Of a stretch of 64,000 nt of DNA, positions 55,759-64,000 are shown piece by piece (position 1 is the stretch's first letter; every line of letters begins with the position of its first letter). The position numbers and the translations under genes were made by a program. The DNA lies in the NCBI RefSeq assembly GCF_900105055.1, contig NZ_FNTA01000004.1:5673501-5737500 (forward strand), written 5' to 3'. Source of the stretch: Amycolatopsis lurida. GTDB taxonomy: Bacteria; Actinomycetota; Actinomycetes; Mycobacteriales; Pseudonocardiaceae. A model generated the notes under the pieces. That model made no database searches. It saw nothing but the letters and a program-made list of their open reading frames with translations, and was not told the origin of the DNA.

Positions 55759-57425
55759 GCGGTGTCTCCCAACAGAATCGATTTCTCCCGGGCGACGTCC
55801 GCCCGATAGTCCTCCACTTGCGCGGCCACGGTTTCCGGCGACAGCCCGAGTTCGGCGCCGAGCAGTGCGCCCACGAGCGGAGCGGCCTCGGCGGAGGCGT
55901 CCCTGGCGAACAACCGCAGCCGGGTGCGCCGGGACAGCACGTCGTCCACCGAACGCGCCAGTTCCGACCTGGCCGCGAACACGACCTCGGCCTTGAGATG
56001 CGGCTGGCCGGGGATGAGCGGCTCGCCGAGCGCGGGGTCTTCGTCGACGAGCTCGCTCACGAAACGGGCTTCGGTGCCGTAGCGGCCGCCGAGGTGCGCG
56101 GCGATCCCGCCGGTCGCCGCGGTGGCCTCGGCGTCATACCCGGCGCCCCCGAGCAGGGGCAGGTTCTTGGTGCGGCAACGGGCTTTGCGTCCCAGGAGCC
56201 CGAGGGCCCTGTCCACGACGAGTTCGCCCATATGCCTGCTGGTGGTGAGTTTGCCGCCGGTCACGGTGACCATGCCCGAGGCGACGGTGATGTGATGGTC
56301 GCGCCGCATGTCGAGCGTGGCCCCCTCGGAACCGCCGACGAGCGGGCGCAGACCCGCGTAACTGCCCAGCACGTCTTCGGGACCGAGCTTGGTGTCGAAG
56401 GCGATCGTGGCGCCCTCGAGCAGGAACTCCATTTCGTCGCGGGTGCAGTGCACGTCGTCGGTCGGGCCGTCGTAGTCGGTGTCGGTGGTGCCGACGACGA
56501 CCACGTCGCCCCAGCGAGTGCACGTCGCCCGCCTCGCCCGGCCCGGGATCGGCACCGTCACCGTGCAGTCGTTGCGGATCTTGGACCAGGGCAGCACGAT
56601 GTGGACGCCCTTCGCCGGGCGCACCTGAGGCCGGTGTCCCGCGGAGGCCATGCCGTCGACGCTGTCGGCCCACACCCCGGTCGCGTTGACGACCACGCGT
56701 GCCCGGACGTCGATCCGCTCGCCGCCGGCTTCGACCGTCGCACCGGTCACCCGTCCGCCGCGGGTGCGGAGGCCGGTCACCCCGGCGCCGTTGACGACGA
56801 CGGCGCCGAGCCGGGCCGCGCTGCGCACGATCGCGAGGGTCAGCCGGGCGTCGTCGGCGCGGCTGTCGTAGTACATCAGTCCGCCGCGCAGATGGTCCGC
56901 GCGCAGGGTGGGGGCGTGCGCCAGCACCTCGTCGACGGTGAGCCGCTGGTGCAGCTTGCCGATCCGCCAGCCGCCCGCGAGATCGTATGTCCACAAGAGA
57001 CTCTCGAAGGCGCGGGCGATCCTGGCGTCGAAAACCCCGTCCTTCGCCAGGATCGGGAACAGGAAAGGCAGGCGCTGCACCAGATGCGGGGCGTTGCGGC
57101 GGAACCGCTGGCGTTCCAGCAGGGAATGCCGGACCAGATCCAGGTTGCCCTGCTCGATGTAGCGCAGCCCGCCGTGCACCATCTTGGACGATTTGGACGA
57201 CGTCCCCGAAGCGAAGTCGTCCCGTTCGACCAGCGCGACCGACAGGCCGCGGGAGACGGCGTCCAGCGCGGTGTAGGCGCCGGTGATCCCGCCGCCGATC
57301 ACGAGCAGGTCGAACTCGCCGGTTTCGAGTCCGGTCAACGCGGTGCGACGGTCCAGTCGCAAGGGTGCCGAAGGGGTCGCTCCCGCGGCGACGGCGTTCG
57401 GCCGCCGGGACGGCAGTGTGAACAT
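55755..57425 (-). CDS. glpD: Aerobic glycerol-3-phosphate dehydrogenase-like (GlpD) flavoprotein
   Basis: A 556-residue FAD protein. The Rossmann loop is VIGGGITGA (42-50), and SKSSKMVHGGLRYIEQG is the FAD/substrate segment of GlpD. It oxidises glycerol 3-phosphate (or a related polyol phosphate) to the ketone phosphate and passes electrons to quinone at the membrane. A GGAAAGG site precedes the start. It lies 30 bp behind the kinase gene and overlaps the oxidase gene by four bases. Confidence 0.92.
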   Translation of the reverse strand: MFTLPSRRPNAVAAGATPSAPLRLDRRTALTGLETGEFDLLVIGGGITGAYTALDAVSRGLSVALVERDDFASGTSSKSSKMVHGGLRYIEQGNLDLVRHSLLERQRFRRNAPHLVQRLPFLFPILAKDGVFDARIARAFESLLWTYDLAGGWRIGKLHQRLTVDEVLAHAPTLRADHLRGGLMYYDSRADDARLTLAIVRSAARLGAVVVNGAGVTGLRTRGGRVTGATVEAGGERIDVRARVVVNATGVWADSVDGMASAGHRPQVRPAKGVHIVLPWSKIRNDCTVTVPIPGRARRATCTRWGDVVVVGTTDTDYDGPTDDVHCTRDEMEFLLEGATIAFDTKLGPEDVLGSYAGLRPLVGGSEGATLDMRRDHHITVASGMVTVTGGKLTTSRHMGELVVDRALGLLGRKARCRTKNLPLLGGAGYDAEATAATGGIAAHLGGRYGTEARFVSELVDEDPALGEPLIPGQPHLKAEVVFAARSELARSVDDVLSRRTRLRLFARDASAEAAPLVGALLGAELGLSPETVAAQVEDYRADVAREKSILLGDTA

Positions 57426-57455
57426 GGAGAAGCCTTTCCGATCAGAACAGGGAAT

Positions 57456-58931
57456 TCACGACAGCGAGACGGCGAGCACGTCTTGCCAGCGCGCGCGCAG
57501 CTTCAGCCGGTCGGTTTCGGCGAGGCCGGGTTCGAAGATCCGGTCCGGCGGCCGGTGGGCCACCGCGTCGGCCAGCGACGACCACAGCCCGAGCCGCGTG
57601 CCGGCGAGATAGGCGGCGCCGCGCAGGCTGGCGGTCGCCGAATCCGCCACCCGCTCGATGGCGAGACCGGTGAAATCGGCCTGGCTCTGGAGCAGCGCGT
57701 CACTCGCCGCCAGACCGCCACCGACCCGCAGATGGGTCAGAGGCCGGTCCATGGTCGTCCGCAGAGCGTCGACGGTGTCGCTCACCGCGTGGGCGATCCC
57801 GTCGATCACCGCGCGGGCAAGGACTTCCCGTGTGGTGGCCAGGCTCAGCCCGGCCAGCACGCCACGCGCTTCGGGCCGCAGCACCGGCGTGCGCAGCCCG
57901 GCGAGTGTCGGCACGAACCAGGTCGCCTCACCGCTCGGCTGGGTCGCGGCCAGCGCGCTGATTTCGGCCGCGGAGGTGAACAGGCCGAGATCTTCGGTGA
58001 GCCAGCGCAGGGCGGAGCCGGTGGTCGAGGTGTAGGCCTCGAGGCTGAACCGGCTGTGGCCGCGGCTTCGCCAGGCGACCAGGCACAGCACGCCGTCGAG
58101 CCCGCCCACCGCCTCGGGCGGTTCGTCCCCGGCCAGCGCGCCGACGAACGTGCCGGTGCCGTGGACGCAGGTGCCCTGGCCCGGCGACAGCGCGCCCAGC
58201 GCGATCAGTGAGGCGTGCTGATCGCCCATGACCGCCGCGATCGGCACACGGATGCCGAGCAGTTCCGGGTCCGTGTGACCGTAATCGCCATCGTCGTCCA
58301 GGGGCGGTGGCGCCAGCTCGGCGGGAAAACCCAGTGCTGCCAGCCAATCGGCGTCCCACGTGTGCTCACGCAACCGATATCCGCCGAACGCGACGGCGTT
58401 GGTCGCCGAGATCGTGAACCGCTCGCGACCGCTGAGATGCCACACCAGCCAGGTGTCGACGGAACCGAACAGCACCCGCTCCGCCGGGACGTCGAGCCGC
58501 TCGAGTTGCCGTGCCGCCCACAGGAACGGGGCGCGAGTTCCCACCGGACGTCCGGTCGCCGGCCACAGGTGCCGGTCCCACTCCGGAGCGAGCTGCGCCA
58601 GCTCCGCGGCGTAACGGCTGTCCTGCCACACCACGGCGGGGGCCAGCGGGCGCCCGGTCTCCCGGTCCCACAGGACGGCCGTCGCCCGCTGCGTGCAGAT
58701 CGACATGCCCGCGATCTCGACGCCGTTCTCGGCGGCCCACGCCACCGCTTGACGGGCGACGCCGACGGTCCGGTCCAGCAGCTGCATGGCGTCCTGTTCG
58801 ACCTGCGCCGGTTCGGGGTGGCTCACGTCGATGGAGGTGTAGAAGGAGGGCCCGCACCGGCCGTCCTCGCCGACGACCGCCGCCCTCGTCCCGGTGGAAC
58901 CCTCGTCGACGGCCAGGATCCCGCGCCGCAT
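57456..58931 (-). CDS. FGGY-family carbohydrate kinase, glycerol kinase-like with changed substrate site
   Basis: A 491-residue FGGY kinase (ATP loop DEGSTGTRA, 9-17; catalytic Asp237 in GDQHA; phosphate loop GTGTF). Overall it resembles glycerol kinase, but the Arg-Glu pair that binds glycerol in E. coli GlpK (QRE) is Gln81-Arg82-Ala83 here, and the segment that carries the substrate Tyr (YFSGTK in GlpK) reads PVGTRAP. Only the Asp is kept. A different polyol (for example a tetritol or pentitol) is therefore likely. It overlaps the transporter gene by one base (TGATG). Confidence 0.88.
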   Translation of the reverse strand: MRRGILAVDEGSTGTRAAVVGEDGRCGPSFYTSIDVSHPEPAQVEQDAMQLLDRTVGVARQAVAWAAENGVEIAGMSICTQRATAVLWDRETGRPLAPAVVWQDSRYAAELAQLAPEWDRHLWPATGRPVGTRAPFLWAARQLERLDVPAERVLFGSVDTWLVWHLSGRERFTISATNAVAFGGYRLREHTWDADWLAALGFPAELAPPPLDDDGDYGHTDPELLGIRVPIAAVMGDQHASLIALGALSPGQGTCVHGTGTFVGALAGDEPPEAVGGLDGVLCLVAWRSRGHSRFSLEAYTSTTGSALRWLTEDLGLFTSAAEISALAATQPSGEATWFVPTLAGLRTPVLRPEARGVLAGLSLATTREVLARAVIDGIAHAVSDTVDALRTTMDRPLTHLRVGGGLAASDALLQSQADFTGLAIERVADSATASLRGAAYLAGTRLGLWSSLADAVAHRPPDRIFEPGLAETDRLKLRARWQDVLAVSLS

Positions 58932-60352
58932 CAGGCGCTCCTGAGCTTGAGGTCGATCGTCTCGTCGTCGGGATCGATCCCGCTGCGCGTGGGGTCCCAG
59001 CGGACGATCAGGCACGAGACCAGACCGAGGAACGGCACCACCGCGAGCAGGGCGATCGTCGGCCCCAGCCCCATCGCCTCCTTGATCTGCGGGAACACGT
59101 ACAGCCCGATGACACTGCCGAAGCTGCCGAGCATCCCGGTCACGCCGGTGCCGAGCGTGCGGATGTCGCTGCGATAGGACAGCGCCGCGATCGACTTGCC
59201 GTTCGCACCCGGACCGGCCGAGTGGAAGAAGATGAACAGGAACGGGAGCAGGAAGCCGACGGCGATCGGCAGTTTCCCGAAGCCCAGCCCCATCACCAGG
59301 AGGATGGCGAACGCGAACGCGTACCCGATGGCCGAACTCGTCCGGAGCCCGATCTTCCTGCCGACGTACGCCGAGAGCGCGCCGCCGATGATCCCGGCGA
59401 TGTTGAAGATCATCGAACCGAGGGTCGCGGTCTGGAAAGCCTGGCCGAAGATCGCCAGGCTGATCACCGGCAGGTACCACCCGACGGCGAAGTACTGCAT
59501 CGACTGGGTCAGCGAGATCGCCGTGGACAGGAAGGTCCGCGGCAGATACGGCTTGCGGAACAGCACACCCGCGTGCCGGAACCCGATCTTCTGTTCCGTG
59601 GCGGGATCCGGCCCGCTCTTCGCTCCCGGCGTCACCTGGAAACCGTAGATCCGGCGGAGGCTGACCGCGGCCTCGGCGAGCCTGCCCTTGGCCGCGAGCC
59701 ACGACGGGCTCTCCACGAGGAACGCCAGTTGCAGGACCAGCAGCGCGATCGCGAAGACACCGGCCGAGCCGACGGACCACCGCCAGATCCCCACCCCGGC
59801 GTCGAGGTGGAAGAACACCAGCGTCAGCCCCAGGTTCACGGTGGTGGCGACGTACCAGACGGACTGCCAGAGGTTGAGCCGTCCGCGCAGTTTCGCGGGG
59901 GTGTACTCGGCGAGCATGGCCATCGCGACCGCGAAGTCGATGCCGTAGGCGACACCGACCAGGCCGCGGCCGAACCACACCTCGCCGAAGCCGCCCGCCG
60001 TCGCCGTCAGCACCGCGCCGATCGCCGCGATCGCCTTGGCGGCGATGAGCGGTTTGACGCGCCCGATGCGGGCGGCCAGCCAGCCGCCGATCGGGTTGAA
60101 CAGGATGGCGACCGCGGGCGCGGTCGCGGTCAGCACGCCGACCTGGGTGGAGCCGAGGCCGAGTTCCTTGATCATCGGCGACAGTCCGGCGCCGAGCGCG
60201 GCGTTGGAGTAGGCGTCCAGGAAAAGACCGCCCAGCACGAGGTACCACAGCAGATTCGCCTTGCGCGGCAACTTCGAAAGACTGTTGATCAGTGCCGCTA
60301 CCTGGGAAACGTTCGAAATCGAGCCTGTCGGGCTGAGCGTCGATGAACTCAT
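58931..60352 (-). CDS. MFS transporter, sugar porter-like
   Basis: A 473-residue major facilitator with twelve helices. The GWLAARIGRVKPLIAAK loop between helices 2 and 3 and PAKLRGR before helix 5 are MFS sugar-porter features. It is the first gene of the polyol operon and most likely imports the polyol by proton symport. The start (ATG 60352) has only a weak GGCGG ahead of it, 41 bases behind the leader terminator. Confidence 0.9.
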   Translation of the reverse strand: MSSSTLSPTGSISNVSQVAALINSLSKLPRKANLLWYLVLGGLFLDAYSNAALGAGLSPMIKELGLGSTQVGVLTATAPAVAILFNPIGGWLAARIGRVKPLIAAKAIAAIGAVLTATAGGFGEVWFGRGLVGVAYGIDFAVAMAMLAEYTPAKLRGRLNLWQSVWYVATTVNLGLTLVFFHLDAGVGIWRWSVGSAGVFAIALLVLQLAFLVESPSWLAAKGRLAEAAVSLRRIYGFQVTPGAKSGPDPATEQKIGFRHAGVLFRKPYLPRTFLSTAISLTQSMQYFAVGWYLPVISLAIFGQAFQTATLGSMIFNIAGIIGGALSAYVGRKIGLRTSSAIGYAFAFAILLVMGLGFGKLPIAVGFLLPFLFIFFHSAGPGANGKSIAALSYRSDIRTLGTGVTGMLGSFGSVIGLYVFPQIKEAMGLGPTIALLAVVPFLGLVSCLIVRWDPTRSGIDPDDETIDLKLRSA

Positions 60353-60393
60353 GGACCGCCAACTTTCTGCGCTGGCTGTCAGCGATCCGACAC

Positions 60394-60446
60394 AAAAAAA
60401 CAGACACGACGAAGACCGCTGACAGTGGCTCTTCGTCTGTGCCTGT
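60394..60446 (-). terminator. Leader terminator of the polyol operon, likely GlpP target
   Basis: On the minus strand, the arm 60446-60430 pairs with 60415-60400 (GACGAAGA core, one bulge and a G-U pair) and is followed by seven T residues (60400-60394). It lies 87 bases behind the LysR stop and 41 bases before the transporter start. The loop holds CTGTCAGCG (60425-60417), the exact complement of CGCTGACAG at 60384-60376 downstream. It can be read as the attenuator acted on by GlpP or as the terminator of the LysR gene. Confidence 0.85.
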
Positions 60447-60532
60447 CTGAAGGGAGAAGAGTAGATCCCGATCCGTGGCCCGTCAAGACGGTGCCCGGTC
60501 CGGCCACAAAGGACGGTCGGCGGACCATCGAC

Positions 60533-61465
60533 TCAATCCGCGCTCATGGCCTCCCGATCCGACACCGGGAGCCACTGCCGCTCCGGATCGAAGGGCCGGT
60601 ACGCGGTGCGGACGTGCTCGATCAGCAACCGCAGCGTCGGGTGCCGGTTCTCGAGCCGCCACAGCAGGGAGAACGGATACACCGGCGTCGGGTCGACGAG
60701 CGGGATCTGGACGACGTCCGGATGCCACGGCACGTGCATCTTCGCGCCGACGAAACCCAGCCTGTCCGTCGACTCGCTCAGCACCTCGACGTGGTGTTCG
60801 AGCCCGAAGTTCGGGCCGTCGGTGTCGACCAGGATGCCGAACTCCGGGCACAGTTCCTGCCAGAACTCCGCCCATTCGCTGGCGCGCGCGTTGTAGGGCA
60901 TCCACGCCGTCAGGCCGTCGAGTTCCGCCATCGCGACCCGGCGCCGCCGTGCGAGCGGATGCCGTCGCCCGACCAGCAGATTCGCCGGCTCCAGATAGGC
61001 GGGCGTGCGGCCGATCCCGGGGGACGGCACGGTGCTGACGCGGGCGAAGGCGGCATCGACGGAATCCGGCAGCAGGGACCGGCGCACCGCGCCCAGCCCG
61101 GGCGTGACGAGCTCCAGTTCGTCGTCGTGTTCGGCGTGGAAGGCCCGGACGACCTCCATGGTCGCCAGCCGCGTGCCGAGGACGTCGACGCGCAGCGCCC
61201 GCCGCCTGCCGTGGAGGCGTTCGACGGCCTGGTCCGCGAGGCTGATCAGCGCACGGGCGTGGTTGAGGAACTCCTCGCCGTCTTCGGTCGGCTCCGCCCC
61301 GCCGCGCGTCCGTGACAGCAGCCGCACGCCGAGATCCGCCTCGAGCTTCGCGACGCGTTTGGAGATCGCCTGCTGGCTGATCTCCAGCCGGATCGCCGCC
61401 TCGCTGAAGTACCGGTCGTCGGCCACCGCGACGAACGCGCGCACCGCGCCAAGATCCAGCTCCAC
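60533..61465 (-). CDS. LysR-family transcriptional regulator
   Basis: A 310-residue regulator. The N-terminal winged helix (VRAFVAVADDRYFSEAAIRLEISQQAISKRVAKLE) is followed by a co-inducer-binding domain (AFARVSTVPSPG, WQELCPEFG). It is upstream of the polyol operon on the same strand and divergent from dnaE, with inverted TTGT/ACAA sites between. Control of the polyol operon is an inference from position. Confidence 0.9.
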   Translation of the reverse strand: MELDLGAVRAFVAVADDRYFSEAAIRLEISQQAISKRVAKLEADLGVRLLSRTRGGAEPTEDGEEFLNHARALISLADQAVERLHGRRRALRVDVLGTRLATMEVVRAFHAEHDDELELVTPGLGAVRRSLLPDSVDAAFARVSTVPSPGIGRTPAYLEPANLLVGRRHPLARRRRVAMAELDGLTAWMPYNARASEWAEFWQELCPEFGILVDTDGPNFGLEHHVEVLSESTDRLGFVGAKMHVPWHPDVVQIPLVDPTPVYPFSLLWRLENRHPTLRLLIEHVRTAYRPFDPERQWLPVSDREAMSAD

Positions 61466-61476
61466 TGTGTCTCCCT

Positions 61477-61519
61477 ACAACTTGTGGTTGTCGACGGCCG
61501 CGTGTCGCTTGTTGGACAA
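61477..61519. promoter_or_regulatory. Inverted TTGT/ACAA sites upstream of the LysR gene
   Basis: ACAAC-TTGTG-GTTGT (61477-61491) and TTGT-TGG-ACAA (61509-61519) are two palindromes in the 119-bp region between LysR and dnaE. They fit T-N-A type LysR binding boxes for autoregulation, although binding has not been shown. Confidence 0.45.
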
Positions 61520-61584
61520 CACCGGCACGCCAACGGTCCAATCGCCGCGTCTGACCGGAATCGTACAACCGTGAGGAGTGGCCG

Positions 61585-64000
61585 GTGGACTCCTTCGTGC
61601 ACCTGCACGTTCATACCGAGTACTCGATGCTCGACGGCGCGGCCAAGATCGCGCCCCTGTTCGCCGAGGCCCGGCGGCTCGGCATGCCCGCGGTGGGCAT
61701 GACCGACCACGGGAACATGTACGGCGCGGACGAGTTCTACCGGCAGTCCGTCCGGGCGGGGCTCAAACCGGTGATCGGCATCGAGGCCTACCTCGCGCCG
61801 GAGTCCCGTTTCCACAAGAAACCGGTGCTCTGGGGACGTCGAGGCGACGGCGGCGACGTCTCCGGTGGCGGCGCCTACACGCACATGACGATGCTGGCGG
61901 AGAACGCGACCGGGTTGCGGAACCTGTTCAAGCTGTCCTCCCTGGCCAGCTTGGAGGGTTACTACCGCAAACCCCGGATGGACCGCGAACTCCTCGCCCG
62001 GCACCACGAAGGCATCATCGCCACCACCGGATGCCCGTCGGGCGAGGTGCAGACCAGGCTCCGGCTCGGGCAGCCCGGCGAGGCGATCCAGGCGGCGTCG
62101 GACTACCGCGACATCTTCGGCGCGGACGGCTTCTTCCTCGAACTGATGGACCACGGGCTCCCGATCGAACGGTCCGTGCGGGACGGGTTGCTGGACATCG
62201 GGCGCAGGCTCAGGCTGAAACCCTTAGCCACCAACGATTCGCATTACGTCACGCGGGACAAGGCCGCCGCGCATTCGGCGCTGCTGTGCGTTCAGTCCGG
62301 CAAGACCCTCGACGATCCCGGCCGGTTCAAGTTCGACGGCGACGGCTACTACCTCAAATCCGCGGAGGAGATGCGGGAGTACTGGGACACGGAGGTCCCG
62401 GGCGCGGCGGACTCCACGCTGCTCATCGCCGAACGGATCGAGCCCTACGACGACGTCTACCGGCACGTCGACCGCATGCCGGTCTTCGAAGTCCCCGACG
62501 GACACGACGAGGAGTCCTGGTTGCGCGAGGAGGTCGCGGCCGGGCTTCGCCGCCGTCTGCCGGGCGGTGTCCCCGAGGCGTACCTCGCCCGCGCCGACTT
62601 CGAGATCGGGGTGATCGCCGACAAGGGCTTCCCGGCGTACTTCCTGATCACCGCCGACCTGATGAACCACGCCCGCCGCGTCGGCATCCGCGTCGGGCCG
62701 GGCCGCGGCTCGGCGGCGGGCTCGCTCGTGGCGTACGCGCTCGGCATCACCAACCTGGACCCGATCGACCTCGGGCTGCTCTTCGAACGGTTCCTCAATC
62801 CGGAGCGGGTCTCCATGCCGGACATCGACATGGACTTCGACGACCGGCGGCGCGGCGAGATGATCCGGTACGCCACCGACAAGTACGGCGCCGAGCACGT
62901 CGCCCAGGTGATCACCTTCGGCACCATCAAGACGAAGGCGGCCATCAAGGACGCCGCGCGCGTCCACTATGGACAGAGCGGGTACGCGATCGCGGACCGG
63001 ATCTCCAAAGCGCTCCCGCCGCCGGTCGCGGCGAAGGACATCCCGCTCGCCGGGATCGTCGAGCCGGATCACGAGCGGTACGCCGAAGCGGCGGAGGTCC
63101 GTGCGCTGCTGGAAGGCGACGGCGAGGCGGCCAAGATCTTCGAGACCGCGCGCGGGCTCGAAGGCCTGATCCGCAACGCGGGGGTGCACGCCTGCGCCGT
63201 CATCATGTCGAGTGAACCACTGCTCGATGCGATCCCCTTGTGGCGGAGGGACGACGGCGCGGTCATCACCGGCTGGGACTACCCGTCGTGCGAGGCCATC
63301 GGCCTGCTGAAGATGGACTTCCTCGGCCTGCGGAACCTCACCGTCATCGGTGACGCGCTCGACAACATCAAGGCCAACCGCGGCGAGGAGATCGATCTCG
63401 ACACGCTCGGCGTCGAGGATCCGGCGACCTACGAACTGCTCGCGCGCGGCGACAGTCTCGGTGTCTTCCAGCTCGACGGCGGCGCGATGCGGGATCTGCT
63501 GCGCAGGCTGAAACCGACCGGATTCGGCGACATCATCGCGGTGAACGCGTTGTACCGGCCGGGTCCGATCGCGATGAACACGCACAACAACTACGCGGAC
63601 CGCAAGAACGGCAGGCAGCCGATCGAGTCGATCCATCCCGAGCTCGCCGGGCCGCTGCGCGAGATCCTGGTCGAGACGCACGGCCTGATCGTGTACCAGG
63701 AACAGATCATGCGGATCGCGCGGGACGTCGCGGGCTACTCCATGGGGCGCGCCGACGTGCTGCGCAAGGCGATGGGCAAGAAGAAGAAAGAGGTACTGGA
63801 GAAGGAGTTCGAGGGTTTCCGCGACGGCATGGTCGCCAACGGCTTCTCGCGCGAGGCCGTGCAGGCCCTTTGGGACGCGATCCTGCCGTTCGCCGGCTAC
63901 GCGTTCAACAAGTCCCACGCCGCCGGCTACGGCCTGGTCGGCTATTGGACCGCGTACCTGAAGGCGAATTACCCGGCCGAGTACATGGCGGGCCTGCTGA
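61585..64000 (+). CDS. dnaE: DNA polymerase III alpha subunit DnaE (3' truncated)
   Basis: An open frame of 805 complete codons that runs off the right edge. The PHP domain begins [15 protein letters not shown] and [14 protein letters not shown]. The polymerase metal site is PDIDMDFDD with Asp415 and Asp417, and [18 protein letters not shown] and NALYRPGP are further catalytic segments. It is the DnaE1 type by its PHP motifs and the [22 protein letters not shown] insertion. GTG 61585 has GAGGAG six bases upstream. A TTA leucine codon occurs at residue 214 (62224), rare in this genome and surprising for a core replication gene, so this may be a second copy. Confidence 0.92.
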   Translation, partial: MDSFVHLHVHTEYSMLDGAAKIAPLFAEARRLGMPAVGMTDHGNMYGADEFYRQSVRAGLKPVIGIEAYLAPESRFHKKPVLWGRRGDGGDVSGGGAYTHMTMLAENATGLRNLFKLSSLASLEGYYRKPRMDRELLARHHEGIIATTGCPSGEVQTRLRLGQPGEAIQAASDYRDIFGADGFFLELMDHGLPIERSVRDGLLDIGRRLRLKPLATNDSHYVTRDKAAAHSALLCVQSGKTLDDPGRFKFDGDGYYLKSAEEMREYWDTEVPGAADSTLLIAERIEPYDDVYRHVDRMPVFEVPDGHDEESWLREEVAAGLRRRLPGGVPEAYLARADFEIGVIADKGFPAYFLITADLMNHARRVGIRVGPGRGSAAGSLVAYALGITNLDPIDLGLLFERFLNPERVSMPDIDMDFDDRRRGEMIRYATDKYGAEHVAQVITFGTIKTKAAIKDAARVHYGQSGYAIADRISKALPPPVAAKDIPLAGIVEPDHERYAEAAEVRALLEGDGEAAKIFETARGLEGLIRNAGVHACAVIMSSEPLLDAIPLWRRDDGAVITGWDYPSCEAIGLLKMDFLGLRNLTVIGDALDNIKANRGEEIDLDTLGVEDPATYELLARGDSLGVFQLDGGAMRDLLRRLKPTGFGDIIAVNALYRPGPIAMNTHNNYADRKNGRQPIESIHPELAGPLREILVETHGLIVYQEQIMRIARDVAGYSMGRADVLRKAMGKKKKEVLEKEFEGFRDGMVANGFSREAVQALWDAILPFAGYAFNKSHAAGYGLVGYWTAYLKANYPAEYMAGLL

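Noticed and set aside
57456-60407. A single 983-codon frame that covers the transporter and the kinase
   Set aside because: Only its last part (from 58931) is the kinase; the first part is an out-of-frame reading of the transporter gene, which has its own clear frame.
61578-63215. A long plus-strand frame inside dnaE
   Set aside because: It is Arg-rich and out of frame; the DnaE frame beginning at 61585 has all the polymerase motifs and continues to the window edge.

Overview
The window is about 64 kb of very GC-rich DNA from an actinobacterium, most likely a member of the Pseudonocardiales close to Amycolatopsis. I infer this from the third-position GC, the many GTG and TTG starts, the tight ATGA/GTGA gene overlaps, the actinobacterial mismatch endonuclease NucS, gene blocks laid out as in Mycobacterium tuberculosis, and a glycosyltransferase of the vancomycin (Gtf) type. 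No rRNA, tRNA, insertion sequence, prophage or CRISPR array was found. The first gene lacks its 5' end and the last gene (dnaE) runs off the right edge.

Layout. 1-5.3 kb: end of an AraC regulator, an ECHDC3-like crotonase, a NUDIX hydrolase, nucS, a patatin, a papain-like protein of unusual residue order and a membrane protein. 5.4-10.9 kb: a sodium:solute symporter with its small partner, a DUF3558-like lipoprotein, and a dhaK-dhaL-dhaM dihydroxyacetone kinase operon. 11-23.9 kb: a double 3-hydroxyacyl-CoA dehydrogenase, an Lrp regulator divergent from a methionine gamma-lyase-like enzyme, an MscS-like channel, a methyltransferase/AraC pair, and a Gtf-like glycosyltransferase. 24-33 kb: ctaD and serB (order as in M. 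tuberculosis), a Pth2-like protein, a Ser/Thr kinase, a DinG-type helicase and bioY. 34-46 kb: eda-pncA-pncB, then the block clpS - DUF2017 - P1 peptidase - mec - cysO - cysM - rhomboid - murI - MBL phosphodiesterase - rph - rdgB. This matches M. tuberculosis Rv1331-Rv1341 except for an inserted racemase/NAT pair. 46-52 kb: a large NACHT-LRR protein directly behind bcp, small envelope proteins and a GH25 hydrolase. 52-60.5 kb: a seven-gene, mostly translationally coupled polyol operon (MFS transporter, FGGY kinase, GlpD-like dehydrogenase, FAD oxidase, GlpP antiterminator, ABM monooxygenase, Zn alcohol dehydrogenase). 60.5-64 kb: LysR regulator and dnaE.

Most notable points. (1) The polyol operon encodes a GlpP antiterminator and has an intrinsic terminator in its own leader. 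The terminator loop can also pair with a segment downstream, and the kinase lacks key glycerol-binding residues, so the substrate may not be glycerol. (2) The NACHT-LRR gene carries at least two rare TTA codons and looks like a bacterial NLR-type defence protein. (3) Nine long, nearly perfect hairpins sit just behind stop codons across the window and fall into related sequence subfamilies; one of them carries 21-bp tandem repeats. (4) A receptor kinase and a lipoprotein 20 kb apart share the same two-part extracytoplasmic domain.
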